DNA from: Comamonadaceae bacterium
GTDB lineage: Bacteria > Pseudomonadota > Gammaproteobacteria > Burkholderiales > Burkholderiaceae_C
DNA: 64,000 bases
Assembly: GCA_027488255.1 (NCBI GenBank)
Contig: JAIYBZ010000026.1
Location: 62,001-126,000 of the forward strand
Reading direction: 5' to 3'
A model generated the notes under the pieces. That model saw nothing but the letters and a program-made list of their open reading frames with translations, had not been told where the DNA came from and ran no database searches. The translations under genes and the position numbers were made by a program. This document shows positions 9,038 through 19,900 of this stretch, piece after piece. Numbering within the stretch: the stretch's first letter is position 1; every line of letters starts with the position of its first letter.

Positions 9038-9661
9038 TTAAAGCACCCGAGCCAGCGCCGCTTGCAGGTGCTCGGAGGGCAAGCGCTTGAAGCCCGAGCG
9101 AGCAAACCGCTGCAAGCGGCCTTGCATAAAGGCCACCAAGACCGAGGCGATCAACTGGGCATCGCTGGCTGACACCGCGGGTTCAGCGCCTTTGAGCGAC
9201 TGACGCAATTGCGCCTCGATTTTGTCAAACAACAAATTGATGCGTTCTTGCAAGCGCTCGTGCTCGAGCACCAAGGCATCGCCAATCATGACGCGGCTCA
9301 TGCCGGGATTTTTCTCGGCAAATTGCAGCAACAGGGCCACGATGCGGCTGGCTTGCACCGGCCCGGCGGGCTCACGGTCGGTGACTTGCCGAATCAAGCC
9401 CATCACCGATTGGTCGACAAAATCAATCAAGCCCTCAAACATCTGGGCCTTGCTGGCAAAGTGCCGGTACAGGGCCGCTTCACTCACGCCAATCTTGGCG
9501 GCCAAACTGGCCGTGGTGACCCGCTCTGCACCGGGCTGCTCCAACAAGGCAGCCAAGGTTTGCAAGATTTGCAAACGGCGCTCGCCCGGACGCGGGCGTT
9601 TGCGAACCGGTGTCGCCTCGTCGTCGGATGAAGGCGCGGTGAGGTGTTCTGTGTCTGCCAT
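9038..9661 (-). CDS. slmA: Nucleoid occlusion factor SlmA, TetR family
   Basis: TetR-fold DNA-binding protein of 207 residues that binds chromosome sites and blocks FtsZ assembly over the nucleoid. After a hydrophilic leader, the HTH region ILQTLAALLEQP...TTASLAAKIGVSEAALYRHF is the SlmA type, followed by SKAQMFEGLIDFVDQS and the family C-terminus GRLQRFARSGFKRLPSEHL. The ATG at 9661 (GGGAAGAC upstream) is preferred over a GTG 30 bases earlier that has no ribosome site. It follows argB on the same strand, as in many Comamonadaceae. Confidence 0.92.
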   Translation of the reverse strand: MADTEHLTAPSSDDEATPVRKRPRPGERRLQILQTLAALLEQPGAERVTTASLAAKIGVSEAALYRHFASKAQMFEGLIDFVDQSVMGLIRQVTDREPAGPVQASRIVALLLQFAEKNPGMSRVMIGDALVLEHERLQERINLLFDKIEAQLRQSLKGAEPAVSASDAQLIASVLVAFMQGRLQRFARSGFKRLPSEHLQAALARVL

Positions 9662-9749
9662 CGTTTTGTCTTCCCAGCTTGATCGATTCACCTGATTGTG
9701 CAGACCTGCTCAGTCGTCTGGCCGTTTAAACCATTCACCACTGGACCGC

Positions 9750-10658
9750 TCAACGGCTGCGGATCATGGTGCCAAAGGCCTGCTCGGACAACACTTCCAG
9801 CAGCATGGCGTGGGGCACGCGGCCATCGATGATGTGCACCGCATTGACCCCGCTCTTGGCGGCATCCAGCGCGCCCGCAATTTTGGGAATCATGCCACCG
9901 CTGATGGTGCCATCGGCGCACAAATCGTCAATGCGCGCGGGTGTGAGCTCGGTCAACAACTGGCCTTCTTTGTCCAGTACCCCGCGGATGTTGGTCAGCA
10001 TCAACAGCTTTTCAGCCTGCAACACGGTGGCCAGTTTGGCGGCCACCACATCGGCGTTGATGTTGTAGCTTTCGTTGTTGACGCCAAAACCAATCGGACT
10101 CACCACGGGGATGAAGGCGTCGTCTTGCAGGCATTGCAAGATGGAGGGGTCGATGCTTTCGATATCGCCCACTTGCCCAACATCGTGCTCTTTTGAGGGG
10201 TCTTGGCTGTCCACCAAGCGCAATTTTTTGGCCCGAATCAGGCCTCCGTCACGGCCGGTCAAGCCCACCGCCTTGCCGCCTGCGCGGTTGATCATGCCCA
10301 CGATGTCTTGCTGCACTTCGCCGCCCAACACCCACTCGACCACGTCCATGGTCTCGGCATCGGTCACGCGCATGCCCTGAATGAACTCGCCTTTTTTGCC
10401 GAGTCGCTTCAAGGCGGTTTCAATTTGTGGGCCACCGCCGTGCACCACCACCGGGTTCATGCCGACCAATTTGAGCAACACCACATCTTCGGCAAAGGCT
10501 TGCTGCAAAGCGGGGTCGGTCATGGCGTTACCGCCGTATTTGATGACCAAGGTTTTGCCGTGGTACTTGCGGATGTAGGGCATGGCCTGCGCCAAGATCA
10601 AGGCCTGGTCATGGGGCGCAACAGCGGGGGTGTCTGGTTTTGCGGGGGTGGCGGTCAT
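9750..10658 (-). CDS. argB: Acetylglutamate kinase
   Basis: Phosphorylates N-acetyl-L-glutamate in the second step of arginine biosynthesis; cytoplasmic, 302 residues. Amino-acid-kinase motifs are clear: [11 protein letters not shown] near residue 38, VHGGGPQIE near 72, the [14 protein letters not shown] segment near 155, [20 protein letters not shown] near 215, and [12 protein letters not shown] near 262. The N-terminal helix and the GTMIRSR end are consistent with the arginine-inhibitable hexameric type. It lies between rfbD and slmA on the minus strand, with short gaps of 57 and 88 bases. Confidence 0.96.
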   Translation of the reverse strand: MTATPAKPDTPAVAPHDQALILAQAMPYIRKYHGKTLVIKYGGNAMTDPALQQAFAEDVVLLKLVGMNPVVVHGGGPQIETALKRLGKKGEFIQGMRVTDAETMDVVEWVLGGEVQQDIVGMINRAGGKAVGLTGRDGGLIRAKKLRLVDSQDPSKEHDVGQVGDIESIDPSILQCLQDDAFIPVVSPIGFGVNNESYNINADVVAAKLATVLQAEKLLMLTNIRGVLDKEGQLLTELTPARIDDLCADGTISGGMIPKIAGALDAAKSGVNAVHIIDGRVPHAMLLEVLSEQAFGTMIRSR

Positions 10659-10715
10659 GGGAAAAGTCTGAAAGGGGTCAACGTCAAAAGAGATTGTGCC
10701 GCAAGCCTGCGGCCC

Positions 10716-11606
10716 TCAAAGGATCTCGGCCAGCATGCGGTCCACGCCTTGTTGCCAAGGGGGCAAGACCACGCCAAAGGCTTGCTGCAACTTGCGGGTG
10801 TTCAGGCGTGAATTGAGTGGGCGCTTGGCCGGCGTGGGAAACGCCGAGGTGGGCACCGCCGCGATGTCGCGAACCGCCAGCGTCATTTCGGGCTGGATGT
10901 GACGGGCTTGCGCAATAACATGGCGGGCGTAGCCATGCCAGCTGGTCTCGCCCCCTGCCACCAGATGGTAGAGCCCCGACAAATCGATCTCCTGCTGCAA
11001 ACGGCGCAGTGCGATGGCGGTGACATCGGCGATCAAGTCGGCGCCGGTCGGCGCCCCCCATTGGTCGTCGATCACCGTCAGGCGCTCTCGCTCTGCGGCC
11101 AATCGCAACATGGTTTTGGCAAAGTTGCCGCCACGCGCCGCATAGACCCAACTGGTGCGAAAAATCAAATGCCGGCAGCCACTGGCGACAATCGCCTGCT
11201 CGCCTGCCCGCTTGGTCTGGCCATAGACGCTGAGCGGCCCCGTGGCGTCGTCTTCTTGCCAAGGCCGATCGCCCTCGCCATTGAACACATAGTCGGTCGA
11301 GTAATGCACCAAACAGGCGCCCACTTCAGCAGCCACTTGGGCCAATGCGGCCGGTGCCCATGCATTCAGGGTGCGGGCGAGTTCGGGCTCGCTCTCGGCC
11401 TTGTCTACGGCGGTGTGCGCCGCGGCATTGACGATGACATCGGGTTGGTAAGCCCGCACGCTTTGCGCCAATCGATCGGGCTGCGCCAAGTCGCCACAAA
11501 ATTCGGTGCTGTGCCGGTCCAGCGCCAGCACGTCCCCCAAGGGCGCCAAACTGCGCTGCAGTTCCCAGCCCACTTGGCCGTTTTTTCCGAACAAGAGAAT
11601 TTTCAT
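10716..11606 (-). CDS. rfbD: dTDP-4-dehydrorhamnose reductase
   Basis: Last step of dTDP-L-rhamnose synthesis, NAD(P)H-dependent, 296 residues. Extended-SDR features: nucleotide-binding [10 protein letters not shown] at the N-terminus, [13 protein letters not shown] near residue 65, YSTDYVFNG near 105, and the catalytic Y-x3-K in YGQTKRAGE near 130. The ATG at 11606 overlaps the rfbB stop by four bases (ATGA), so the two are translationally coupled. The activating enzymes rfbA and rfbC are not in the window, which is unusual because the four genes often sit together. Confidence 0.94.
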   Translation of the reverse strand: MKILLFGKNGQVGWELQRSLAPLGDVLALDRHSTEFCGDLAQPDRLAQSVRAYQPDVIVNAAAHTAVDKAESEPELARTLNAWAPAALAQVAAEVGACLVHYSTDYVFNGEGDRPWQEDDATGPLSVYGQTKRAGEQAIVASGCRHLIFRTSWVYAARGGNFAKTMLRLAAERERLTVIDDQWGAPTGADLIADVTAIALRRLQQEIDLSGLYHLVAGGETSWHGYARHVIAQARHIQPEMTLAVRDIAAVPTSAFPTPAKRPLNSRLNTRKLQQAFGVVLPPWQQGVDRMLAEIL

Positions 11607-12667
11607 GCCGCGCTGTAGTGTTGTTGCACCCACTCGCGGTAGGCGCCACTTTGCACATGTTGCACCCACTCGGGGTTGGCCAAATACCACTCGACTGTTT
11701 TGCGAATGCCCGACTCAAACGTTTCGGCCGGCTTCCAGCCCAATTCGGCTTCGAGCTTGCGGGCATCGATGGCGTAGCGGCGGTCGTGCCCCGGCCGGTC
11801 GGTCACATAGGTGATCTGGCTGGCATAACTGCTGCCATCGGCCTTGGGGCGCAAGCCATCGAGCAAACGGCAAATGGTTTGCACGATCTCGATGTTGGGC
11901 TTTTCATTCCAACCGCCCACGTTGTAGGTTTCACCCAAACGCCCCGCCTCGAGCACGCGGCGAATGGCACTGCAATGGTCTTTCACATACAACCAATCGC
12001 GGATCTGCATGCCATCGCCATACACCGGCAGGGGCTTGCCCGCCAAGGCGTTGACGATCATGAGCGGGATGAGTTTTTCAGGGAAATGGTAGGGCCCGTA
12101 GTTGTTGCTGCAGTTGGTGGTCAGCACCGGCAAACCATAGGTGTGGTGCCACGCCCGCACCAAATGGTCAGACGCCGCTTTGCTGGCACTGTAGGGGCTG
12201 TTGGGCTCATAGCGGTGGGTCTCGGCAAAGGCCGGATCGCCCTTGGCCAACGAGCCATAGACCTCGTCGGTCGAGACATGCAAAAAGCGGAAGGCGGCTT
12301 GCTCGGCTTCGGGCAATGCGCTCCAATAGCCGCGCACCGACTCCAGCAAATGGAAGGTGCCCACGATGTTGGTGTCGATGAACGCGCCGGGTCCGTGAAT
12401 CGAGCGGTCCACATGGCTCTCGGCGGCAAAGTTGATGACCGCGCCCGGCCGGTGCTCGGCCAGCAAGCGGCTCACCAAGACACTGTCGCCGATGTCGCCT
12501 TGCACCAATTGGTGGCGTGCATTCCCTTGCAAGCTGGCCAGAGTTTCGGGGTTGCCGGCGTAGGTGAGTTTGTCCAGGTTGATGATGGGCTCTTCGCTGG
12601 CGGCCAGCCAATCGAGGACGAAATTGGCACCAATAAACCCGGCGCCTCCGGTGACAAGAAGAGTCAT
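11603..12667 (-). CDS. rfbB: dTDP-glucose 4,6-dehydratase
   Basis: Converts dTDP-glucose to dTDP-4-keto-6-deoxyglucose for rhamnose-containing surface polysaccharide; 354 residues. Motifs: [14 protein letters not shown] at the N-terminus, [12 protein letters not shown] near residue 83, STDEVYGS near 133 and the catalytic [10 protein letters not shown] near 160. Codons upstream of the ATG at 12667 are not family-like. It is the first gene of the leftward rfbB-rfbD pair and diverges from the phasin-like gene at 12790 across a 122-base promoter region. Confidence 0.95.
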   Translation of the reverse strand: MTLLVTGGAGFIGANFVLDWLAASEEPIINLDKLTYAGNPETLASLQGNARHQLVQGDIGDSVLVSRLLAEHRPGAVINFAAESHVDRSIHGPGAFIDTNIVGTFHLLESVRGYWSALPEAEQAAFRFLHVSTDEVYGSLAKGDPAFAETHRYEPNSPYSASKAASDHLVRAWHHTYGLPVLTTNCSNNYGPYHFPEKLIPLMIVNALAGKPLPVYGDGMQIRDWLYVKDHCSAIRRVLEAGRLGETYNVGGWNEKPNIEIVQTICRLLDGLRPKADGSSYASQITYVTDRPGHDRRYAIDARKLEAELGWKPAETFESGIRKTVEWYLANPEWVQHVQSGAYREWVQQHYSAA

Positions 12668-12789
12668 GAATTGTGCGATCAGGCGGGCGCCACGGGTTGT
12701 TGCGCCACAATGCTGCGATTTTAGAAGCAATGCACCCAATCACGGGTAAAGTGCAGCGTTCAAGTGTCCACCGATCAAGGAAGCTCACC

Positions 12790-13302
12790 ATGGCCAAATC
12801 CACCAGCACGCCCCGCCGCAAAGCGGCAGCATCTGCCCCCGCTGACAGCCCGACACCGGCCGTTCAGCATGTTTGGCTGGCCGGTCTGGGGGCCATGGCC
12901 AAAGCCCAAGAACAGGGCAGCAAAGCCATCGAGGCCTTGGTCAATGACGGCCTGGCTTTCCAACGCAAAAGCCAAGCCGAAGCCCAGCAACGCCTGCACG
13001 AGGCGACCGAACGCCTGACCCACATGGCCAGCGATTTTGGCCAACAAACGTCGGTGCGGGTGGACAAACTGGAGCATCTGTTTGAAGACCGCGTGGCCAA
13101 AGCGCTGCACCGCTTGGGCATGCCCACACTGCTCGACATTCAGGTGTTGAACGACCGCGTCGCGCAACTCGAAGCGCAGTTGGCGGCCTTGTCGGGTGTG
13201 GCCACCGCCCCAGCATCTAAAAAACCAGCGCCCGCATCGGCCCGCAATAAGCCCAAAGCCGCAAGCTCTGGGGGCGCCAAGACAGTCAAGAAATCAGGCT
13301 GA
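12790..13302 (+). CDS. Phasin-like polyhydroxyalkanoate granule-associated protein (PhaF/PhaI family)
   Basis: Protein of 170 residues. A phasin-type amphipathic region (HVWLAGLGAMAKAQEQGSKAIEALVNDGLAFQRKS) starts near residue 27, then a coiled-coil stretch to about residue 135 ending in VLNDRVAQLEAQLAAL, then a Lys/Ala/Pro-rich histone-like tail (KKPAPASARNKPKAA). Phasins of this design coat PHA granules and the basic tail can bind DNA and help partition granules. The ATG follows CAAGGAAGCTCACC. A TetR regulator follows 40 bases later. No PHA synthase is nearby, so granule binding is a family-based inference. Confidence 0.8.
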   Translation: MAKSTSTPRRKAAASAPADSPTPAVQHVWLAGLGAMAKAQEQGSKAIEALVNDGLAFQRKSQAEAQQRLHEATERLTHMASDFGQQTSVRVDKLEHLFEDRVAKALHRLGMPTLLDIQVLNDRVAQLEAQLAALSGVATAPASKKPAPASARNKPKAASSGGAKTVKKSG

Positions 13303-13342
13303 TTGACGACCACGCAACACCTTCCGCTTGCCACGCTCCGAT

Positions 13343-14008
13343 ATGGCCAAAAAAGCCCCCCGCCGCACCGCCGAACGCATTGCCGAGGTGACGCTGCAAC
13401 TGTTCAACCGGTTTGGCGAACCCAATGTATCGACCACGTTGATTTCGTCAGAACTCAACATCAGTCCGGGCAACCTTTACTACCACTTCCCGTCTAAAGA
13501 CGCTTTGGTCAACCAACTTTTTGACCAATACGAAAGCGCCATGTTGGGCCTGCTGGATGCCGCGTCCGATGTGAAAGACATCGAAGACGCTTGGTTTTTT
13601 CTGCACTCGCTGTTTGAACAGGTTTGGAATCACCGGTTTTTGTACCGCGATTTGAACAACCTCTTGTCGGGCAACCGGCACTTGGAAACGCATTTTCATG
13701 CCTTGCTCGAGCGGCAAACCCATGCTTTCCGACAGATGCTCGAGTCTTTGGCCGCGGCCGGTCTGATGCGCATCGATCCCGACAGCATCGAAACCCTGTC
13801 GGCCAGCATGTCGGTCATGGTGACGTATTGGCTGAGCTATGAATATGTGCGCAACCCTCGCCAGGCCATGGAGCCCGCCAGCGCCAGCTTGGCCTTGACG
13901 CGTGGCGCGCAACACGTTTTGGCGCTGTTGACGCCCTATATGGCCAGCGCCGATTTGCAAACCCATTTGCAAAGTTTGTCAGCGGCCTATGGGTCGGCTC
14001 AGCCCTGA
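13343..14008 (+). CDS. TetR/AcrR-family transcriptional regulator
   Basis: Regulator of 221 residues. The N-terminal HTH runs over about residues 9-55 with the recognition-helix segment STTLISSELNISPGNLYYHFPSKDAL, which is clearly TetR type. The C-terminal part (LFEQVWNHRFLYRDLNNLLSG and on) matches the TetR-associated domain seen in regulators next to phasin-like genes. The ATG at 13343 was chosen over a TTG 15 bases upstream. It probably forms a unit with the preceding phasin-like gene; a link to PHA or lipid metabolism is only suggested by position. Confidence 0.88.
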   Translation: MAKKAPRRTAERIAEVTLQLFNRFGEPNVSTTLISSELNISPGNLYYHFPSKDALVNQLFDQYESAMLGLLDAASDVKDIEDAWFFLHSLFEQVWNHRFLYRDLNNLLSGNRHLETHFHALLERQTHAFRQMLESLAAAGLMRIDPDSIETLSASMSVMVTYWLSYEYVRNPRQAMEPASASLALTRGAQHVLALLTPYMASADLQTHLQSLSAAYGSAQP

Positions 14009-14059
14009 GCCAGCGGCTGACCTTGCTGCCCTCAAGCAGCGCCCTTCACGCGGCGCATT

Positions 14060-14827
14060 TCAGGCCTGACGTTGCGCGGCCAGCGCCAGCAGACCATCAA
14101 AAATGAGGTTGTCGACCAATTCAAATTGCACCGACATGCTGGGGGCCATTTTCCAGCCCGCGCCACCGGTCATCACACACATCGGTTCTTCCCCGGTGTG
14201 CTGACGCAGGTGTTGCACCATGCGCTCACAAGCCCCTGCGATGGCATAGGTGCCGCCACTGGTCAGCGCATCGCTGGTGTTGGTGGGAAATGCCGTGACC
14301 TCCCCCGTGGGCACGTGCAAGCCCGCCGTGCCCGATTCGAGTGCGCGCAGCATGATGCCGTGACCGGGAAGAATCAGCCCCCCCAAAAACCGTCCCTCGG
14401 CATCGATCGCTTCCACCGTCACGGCGGTGCCCACCATGACCACCACCAAAGGTCGAGGCGCGCCCCCTTGCGCCAACATGCGCCGACGGGCGCCCACCAT
14501 GGCGACCCAACGGTCGGCACCCAATCGGCTGGGGTGGTCATAGCCATTGATCAAGCCGGCCTCGGCCGCACTGGGCACCACCCAGTGGGGGTGAATTTCC
14601 CAAATTTCCATTTGCTCTTGCACCCGGCGCTTGATGGCATCGCCCGCCACCACACAGCCGAGCATGTAGGCCGGCTCGGACAAGCGAGCCCAAGGACCTT
14701 CCGCCAGGCAGTCGATGTTTTCCAAAAACTCGGCGCCATGGGCCAACAGCGCGGCGTCCGGGTGTGGACGCTCGTAAAGCGCCCACTTGAGTCGGGTGTT
14801 GCCGACGTCAAGAGCTAAAAAAGTCAT
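14060..14827 (-). CDS. coaX: Type III pantothenate kinase
   Basis: First committed step of coenzyme A synthesis: phosphorylation of pantothenate. ASKHA-fold kinase, 255 residues. The phosphate-1 motif [14 protein letters not shown] is at the N-terminus; [15 protein letters not shown] near residue 115, [14 protein letters not shown] near 137, and [18 protein letters not shown] near 160 are the other CoaX motifs. The ATG at 14827 gives the family N-terminus exactly. It is convergent with the TetR gene and stands apart from the M20 peptidase gene, 86 bases away. Confidence 0.95.
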   Translation of the reverse strand: MTFLALDVGNTRLKWALYERPHPDAALLAHGAEFLENIDCLAEGPWARLSEPAYMLGCVVAGDAIKRRVQEQMEIWEIHPHWVVPSAAEAGLINGYDHPSRLGADRWVAMVGARRRMLAQGGAPRPLVVVMVGTAVTVEAIDAEGRFLGGLILPGHGIMLRALESGTAGLHVPTGEVTAFPTNTSDALTSGGTYAIAGACERMVQHLRQHTGEEPMCVMTGGAGWKMAPSMSVQFELVDNLIFDGLLALAAQRQA

Positions 14828-14913
14828 GCCCGCATGATAATGACTTTCCCCCTCAAACATCCCGCACTGAGGGCCGTCGTGGGAAGAAAAACCCGCAGTC
14901 GTTCAAAGATTCT

Positions 14914-16233
14914 TTATGCCTGCGCCCGCGTCCAACCCGTCAGGTCCAGCGCCGCCAAGGCCATGATCTTGGCCGAGTCGACCAACTCCTGAATGCCCAC
15001 ATATTCGTCGGGCTGGTGCGCCAAATCCAAAATGCCTGGCCCATAGGCGATGCAATCACGCAACTGGCCCGTTCGCACAATGTGCTTTTGGTCATAGGTA
15101 CCGGGACTGGCAATGTAGCGAGGCTCTCGGCCCAACACCCGTGCAATGGCTCTTGCCGTGGCGTCTACCACCGGGGCGTCTTTAGGCGTTGCGGTGGGCA
15201 CAAAACTCATGATGTCGCGCACCGCATAGTCAAAGCCGGGACGGCTGCGTTTGAGCTCGTCCAACATGTCGATGATTTCTTGTTTAACAGCTTCCAAATT
15301 TTCTTCGGCAATAAAGCGCCGATCGAGCACGGTTCGACAACTGTGCGCCACCACAGGCGCGGGGGTTTGCGCCGTGGGCCAACCGCGTGCATCGGTGGCA
15401 TAGATTTGCTCGACTTGCCCGCCATGAATGCTGTTGATGTTGAGGGTGCTGGCCCGTGCGCCCGGCGGCTCCACCGGCTCTGCGGTCAATCGGCCTTGCA
15501 GTCGCGGTTGCAATTGCGTTTCCAAAAGGTGAATAAAGGCGCTCATGTGGTTGATCGCGCTGTCGCCCAAAAAAGGCATCGAGCCGTGGGAAATGCGCCC
15601 GCGCGTCTCCACCTCGCCCCACCACACGCCCCGGTGACCGAGGCAAATGCGGTCCACCCCCAGCGGCTCCGGAATGATCACATGGTGCACACGCGGCTTG
15701 CTGAAGTAACCGCGTTCGGCCAAATAACCCACCCCGGCAAAACCACCCGACTCTTCGTCCACGGTGCCACTGATTTCTAAGGCACCGGGAATCGGCAGGC
15801 CCGACTCGATCAAGGCTTCACAAGCGATGATGCTGGCGGCCAAGCCCCCCTTCATGTCGCAGGTGCCACGGCCATAGACACGCCCATTGGCCACTTGGCC
15901 GCCAAAGGGGTCAAAGGTCCAAGCCGGGCCGGCTTCGACCACATCGATGTGGCTGTTGAAATGCACGCATTCGCCCGTCCCTGTGCCCTGCCAGCGCGCC
16001 ACCACATTGGTGCGCGGGTGGTGGTCGCTGTCGCCCGGGGCACCCCAAGCCCGCACATACTCAACGGCAAAACCTTTTTTGGCCAAGCGCTCACCGATTC
16101 GCTGTGCACAGGCCTCATAAGCGTCGCCCGGCGGGTTCACCGTCGGGATGCGCACCAGCTCTTGGGTCAGTGCCGTGACGTCCTCACGCTTGCCCTCGAT
16201 GCGCTCCAACAGCTGTTGAACAGGTGATTTCAT
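14914..16233 (-). CDS. M20 family metallopeptidase, ArgE/DapE type
   Basis: Di-zinc amidohydrolase or peptidase of 439 residues. The first metal His is in HFNSHIDVVEAG near residue 95, the bridging Asp in GRGTCDMKGGLAAS near 125, and the catalytic Glu pair in DEESGGFAG near 160, followed by an inserted dimerisation domain and a C-terminal His motif (GPGILDLAHQPDEYV). Annotated members are acetylornithine deacetylase or succinyl-diaminopimelate desuccinylase, but at 439 residues it is longer than ArgE/DapE (about 380) and may be an amide hydrolase of another substrate. No operon partner reveals the substrate. Confidence 0.88.
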   Translation of the reverse strand: MKSPVQQLLERIEGKREDVTALTQELVRIPTVNPPGDAYEACAQRIGERLAKKGFAVEYVRAWGAPGDSDHHPRTNVVARWQGTGTGECVHFNSHIDVVEAGPAWTFDPFGGQVANGRVYGRGTCDMKGGLAASIIACEALIESGLPIPGALEISGTVDEESGGFAGVGYLAERGYFSKPRVHHVIIPEPLGVDRICLGHRGVWWGEVETRGRISHGSMPFLGDSAINHMSAFIHLLETQLQPRLQGRLTAEPVEPPGARASTLNINSIHGGQVEQIYATDARGWPTAQTPAPVVAHSCRTVLDRRFIAEENLEAVKQEIIDMLDELKRSRPGFDYAVRDIMSFVPTATPKDAPVVDATARAIARVLGREPRYIASPGTYDQKHIVRTGQLRDCIAYGPGILDLAHQPDEYVGIQELVDSAKIMALAALDLTGWTRAQA

Positions 16234-16312
16234 AGGGGCACTCTAGTGCAGGGCTGCTTGGAGCCGCGTCACACAGGGCACAGTGCCCGAAAAAAGGCCG
16301 CCTTGGCGGGGC

Positions 16313-16747
16313 TCAGTTTTGCTGCCAAGGCAAACCCCGGTAGCGCCAGCCTCCGGTCAGTCCCCGGTGGCCGTGGGCATCGGGGTCGCCCTCGAAGCCC
16401 TCCAAGATGTTGTAGGCCTGCAGCCCCAACTCGGTGGCACGCTGGGCGGCGGCAATCGAGCGCACGCCACTGCGGCACAACAACACCAGCTTTTTACCGC
16501 TGGCCCCCAGGGCTTGGACGCCGGCATCGAAGCCCGGGTTGGGGGCCATGCCCGGCCACTGCTTCCACGCCAAGGCATGGGCGCCGGGCACAAAGCCCAC
16601 CCAAGTGCGCTCGGCATCGCTGCGCACGTCCACCAGCTCGGCTTGGCCCGACTGCACCCAGGCCCAGGCCAAAGCGGGGCTGATGTCACCGGCATAGCCC
16701 TCAGCCGCTTGCACAACGTCAGTGGAGGAGGATGAAGAAGCAGTCAT
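16313..16747 (-). CDS. Rhodanese-like domain protein
   Basis: Single rhodanese domain, 144 residues. The active-site loop CRSGVRS with its catalytic Cys lies near residue 95, inside LVLLCRSGVRSIAAAQRATELG; an earlier AELVDVRSDAERTWVGFVPGA segment is the usual DVR motif. The six-residue loop CRSGVR is the sulfurtransferase type. The chain ends in GGWRYRGLPWQQN. It precedes the M20 gene on the minus strand and is divergent from icmF. The physiological sulfur donor and acceptor are unknown. Confidence 0.88.
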   Translation of the reverse strand: MTASSSSSTDVVQAAEGYAGDISPALAWAWVQSGQAELVDVRSDAERTWVGFVPGAHALAWKQWPGMAPNPGFDAGVQALGASGKKLVLLCRSGVRSIAAAQRATELGLQAYNILEGFEGDPDAHGHRGLTGGWRYRGLPWQQN

Positions 16748-16893
16748 GGGGATTTCCTGAAAATTAATGCGAAATGAAGGCGCGATGAAATTGGGAAAAA
16801 ACAGGCGTGAATGATAACTTTTTCAGTCTCCCGTGGCGGGTTCTTGCGCGTCAGTGACAGGAAAGCCGCGAGCGATTAAGATGCGGCTCTTGA

Positions 16894-16915
16894 TTGACGT
16901 TTACGTTAACGTCAA
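16894..16915. promoter_or_regulatory. 22-base near-perfect palindrome upstream of icmF (probable operator)
   Basis: Arms TTGACGTT (16894-16901) and AACGTCAA (16908-16915) are exact inverted copies; the six-base centre TACGTT leaves only one mismatched pair. It ends 22 bases before the icmF ATG, the position of a repressor or MerR-type activator site. The ACGT-rich pattern resembles operators of regulators of branched-chain amino acid and acyl-CoA catabolism in proteobacteria (LiuR/LiuQ type); that match is from memory and is inference. No such regulator gene is in the window. Confidence 0.7.
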
Positions 16916-16937
16916 ACACACGAACCAAGAGACAAAC

Positions 16938-19900
16938 ATGACCGATCTGTCCGCTGAATTCAAAGCCCTGGCCGAGTACCGCCCCAGCCACAAAGTCCGC
17001 TTCGTCACGGCCGCCAGTTTGTTTGACGGGCACGATGCCGCCATCAACATCATGCGGCGCATTTTGCAAAGCATGGGCGCCGAAGTCATCCATTTGGGAC
17101 ACAACCGCTCGGTCGACGAAGTGGTGACCGCGGCGCTGCAAGAAGACGCGCAGGGCATCGCCATCAGCTCTTACCAAGGCGGGCACAACGAGTATTTCAC
17201 TTACATGGTGGAGTTGCTGAAAGCCCGTGGCGGTGAGCACATCCGAGTGTTTGGCGGCGGCGGTGGGGTGATTGTGCCGTCCGAGATCCGCATGCTGGCT
17301 GAGCATGGCGTGCGCATTTTCAGCCCCGAAGATGGTCAAAAAATGGGCCTCGCCGGCATGATCGGCGAGATGGTCATGCGCTGCGACCAAGACCTCACGC
17401 CCCATGCACCCAAAACCCTCGAAGCCATTCAGGGCCACAGCGAGATGAACTGGCGGGCTCTGGCCCAACTCATCACCGCATTGGAAAACAGCCCCAACGC
17501 CGCCACTGGCCAAACGCCAAAGTCGGCCGTCGATGCCACGCTGCTGGCATCGCTGCGGGCCCAAGCCGCGCAAAAGAAAGTGCCCGTTTTGGGCATCACC
17601 GGAACGGGCGGTGCAGGCAAATCTTCGCTCACCGACGAATTGATTCGCCGTTTGCGACTGGACCAAGACGACGCCCTGCGGGTGGCCGTGATCTCGATCG
17701 ACCCCTCTCGCCGCAAGAGTGGCGGCGCTTTGCTGGGCGACCGCATCCGCATGAACGCCATTGGCCCATGGTCAAAAGGCCCGCGCGTGTTCATGCGTTC
17801 GCTGGCCACGCGCGACTTTGGCTCTGAAATTTCGGCCGCCTTGCCCGACGTGGTGGCCGCTTGCAAAGTGGCTGGCTTTGATTTGGTGGTGGTGGAGACC
17901 TCGGGCATTGGCCAAGGCGATGCGGCCATCGTGCCGCATGTGGATGTGCCGATGTACGTGATGACGCCCGAGTTTGGCGCCGCCAGCCAGCTTGAAAAAA
18001 TCGACATGCTGGACTTCGCCGAGTTTGTGGCCATCAACAAATTTGACCGCAAAGGCGCCAGTGACGCCCTGCGCGACGTGGCCAAACAAGTGCAGCGCAA
18101 CAAAGAGTGCTGGACGGTGCCGCCCGAACAAATGCCGGTGTTTGGCACCATGGCCGCGCGCTTCAATGACGATGGCGTGACGGCGCTTTACCAAGCCCTC
18201 AAGCAACGCTTGTCAGAGTTGGGCATGGCAACGACCGAGGGACGCTTGCCGGTGGTCTCGGTGCGCCACAGCAGCCACCAAAATCCCGTGGTACCCTCTT
18301 CGCGCACACGCTATTTGGCCGAGATCAGCGACACCGTGCGGGGCTACAAAAAGCGCGCCATCGACCAATCGCGTTTGGCCCGTGAAATCCAACAACTGCG
18401 TGCCGCTGCGCGCATGCTGGAAGTGGGCAAATCGGGGCGCGCCAAAGCCGCCGAAGCGGCGATTGACTTGGCCGTGTCGCGTGAGCAAACGCAAGACCCG
18501 ACCGCCCGCAAATTGCTGGCCCAATGGCCCGACATGCAAAAAGCCTATGCCGGCGACGAATACGTGGTGAAGATCCGCGACAAAGAAATCCGCACCGCAT
18601 TGACCACCGTCTCGCTCAGCGGCACCCGGATCCGCAAAGTGGCCTTGCCCCAATACGAGGACGATGGCGAGATCTTGAAATGGTTGATGCTGGACAACGT
18701 GCCCGGCAGCTACCCCTACACCTCGGGCACTTTTGCCTTCAAGCGCGAGGGCGAAGACCCGACCCGCATGTTCGCCGGCGAGGGCGATCCGTTTCGCACC
18801 AACCGCCGCTTCAAGTTGGTCAGCGAGGGCTTGCCGGCCAAGCGCTTGTCCACCGCCTTTGACTCGGTCACGCTGTATGGCAACGACCCCGATTTGCGCC
18901 CCGACATCTACGGCAAGATCGGCAACTCGGGGGTCAACGTGGCCACGCTGGACGACATGAAGGTGTTGTATTCGGGCTTTGATTTGTGCAACCCCACCAC
19001 CAGCGTGTCGATGACCATCAACGGCCCTGCGCCCTCCATCTTGGCCATGTTCATGAACACGGCCATCGACCAAAACATCGACAAGTTCAAAACAGAAAAC
19101 GGCCGCGAACCCACCGACACCGAAATCGCAAAGATCAAAGAATGGGTGCTGGCCAATGTGCGCGGCACCGTGCAGGCCGACATTTTGAAAGAAGACCAAG
19201 GGCAAAACACCTGCATCTTCAGCACCGAGTTTTCACTCAAAGTGATGGGCGACATCGCGCAGTATTTCGTGCACCACGACGTGCGCAATTTCTACAGCGT
19301 GTCGATCTCGGGCTACCACATTGCCGAGGCGGGGGCCAACCCGATCAGCCAATTGGCCTTCACGCTGAGCAACGGCTTCACCTTTGTCGAAGCCTACTTG
19401 GCGCGTGGCATGCACATCGACGATTTCGCGCCCAACCTGAGCTTCTTCTTCAGCAACGGCATGGACCCCGAATACACCGTGCTGGGCCGCGTGGCGCGTC
19501 GCATCTGGGCGGTGGCCATGAAAGAGAAATATGGCGCCAATGAACGCAGCCAAAAACTCAAATACCACATCCAAACCTCAGGCCGCTCGCTGCACGCGCA
19601 AGAGATTCAGTTCAACGACATCCGCACCACGCTGCAAGCGCTGATTGCGATTTACGACAACTGCAACAGCCTGCACACCAACGCCTTTGACGAAGCCATC
19701 ACCACCCCCACCGAAGACTCGGTGCGGCGCGCCATGGCGATCCAGATGATCATCAACCGCGAATGGGGTCTGGCGAAAAATGAAAACCCCAACCAAGGGT
19801 CGTTCATCATCGACGAGTTGACCGAGTTGGTAGAAGAAGCGGTGCTGGCCGAGTTTGAAAAAATTGCCGAGCGCGGCGGCGTGTTGGGGGCCATGGAAAC

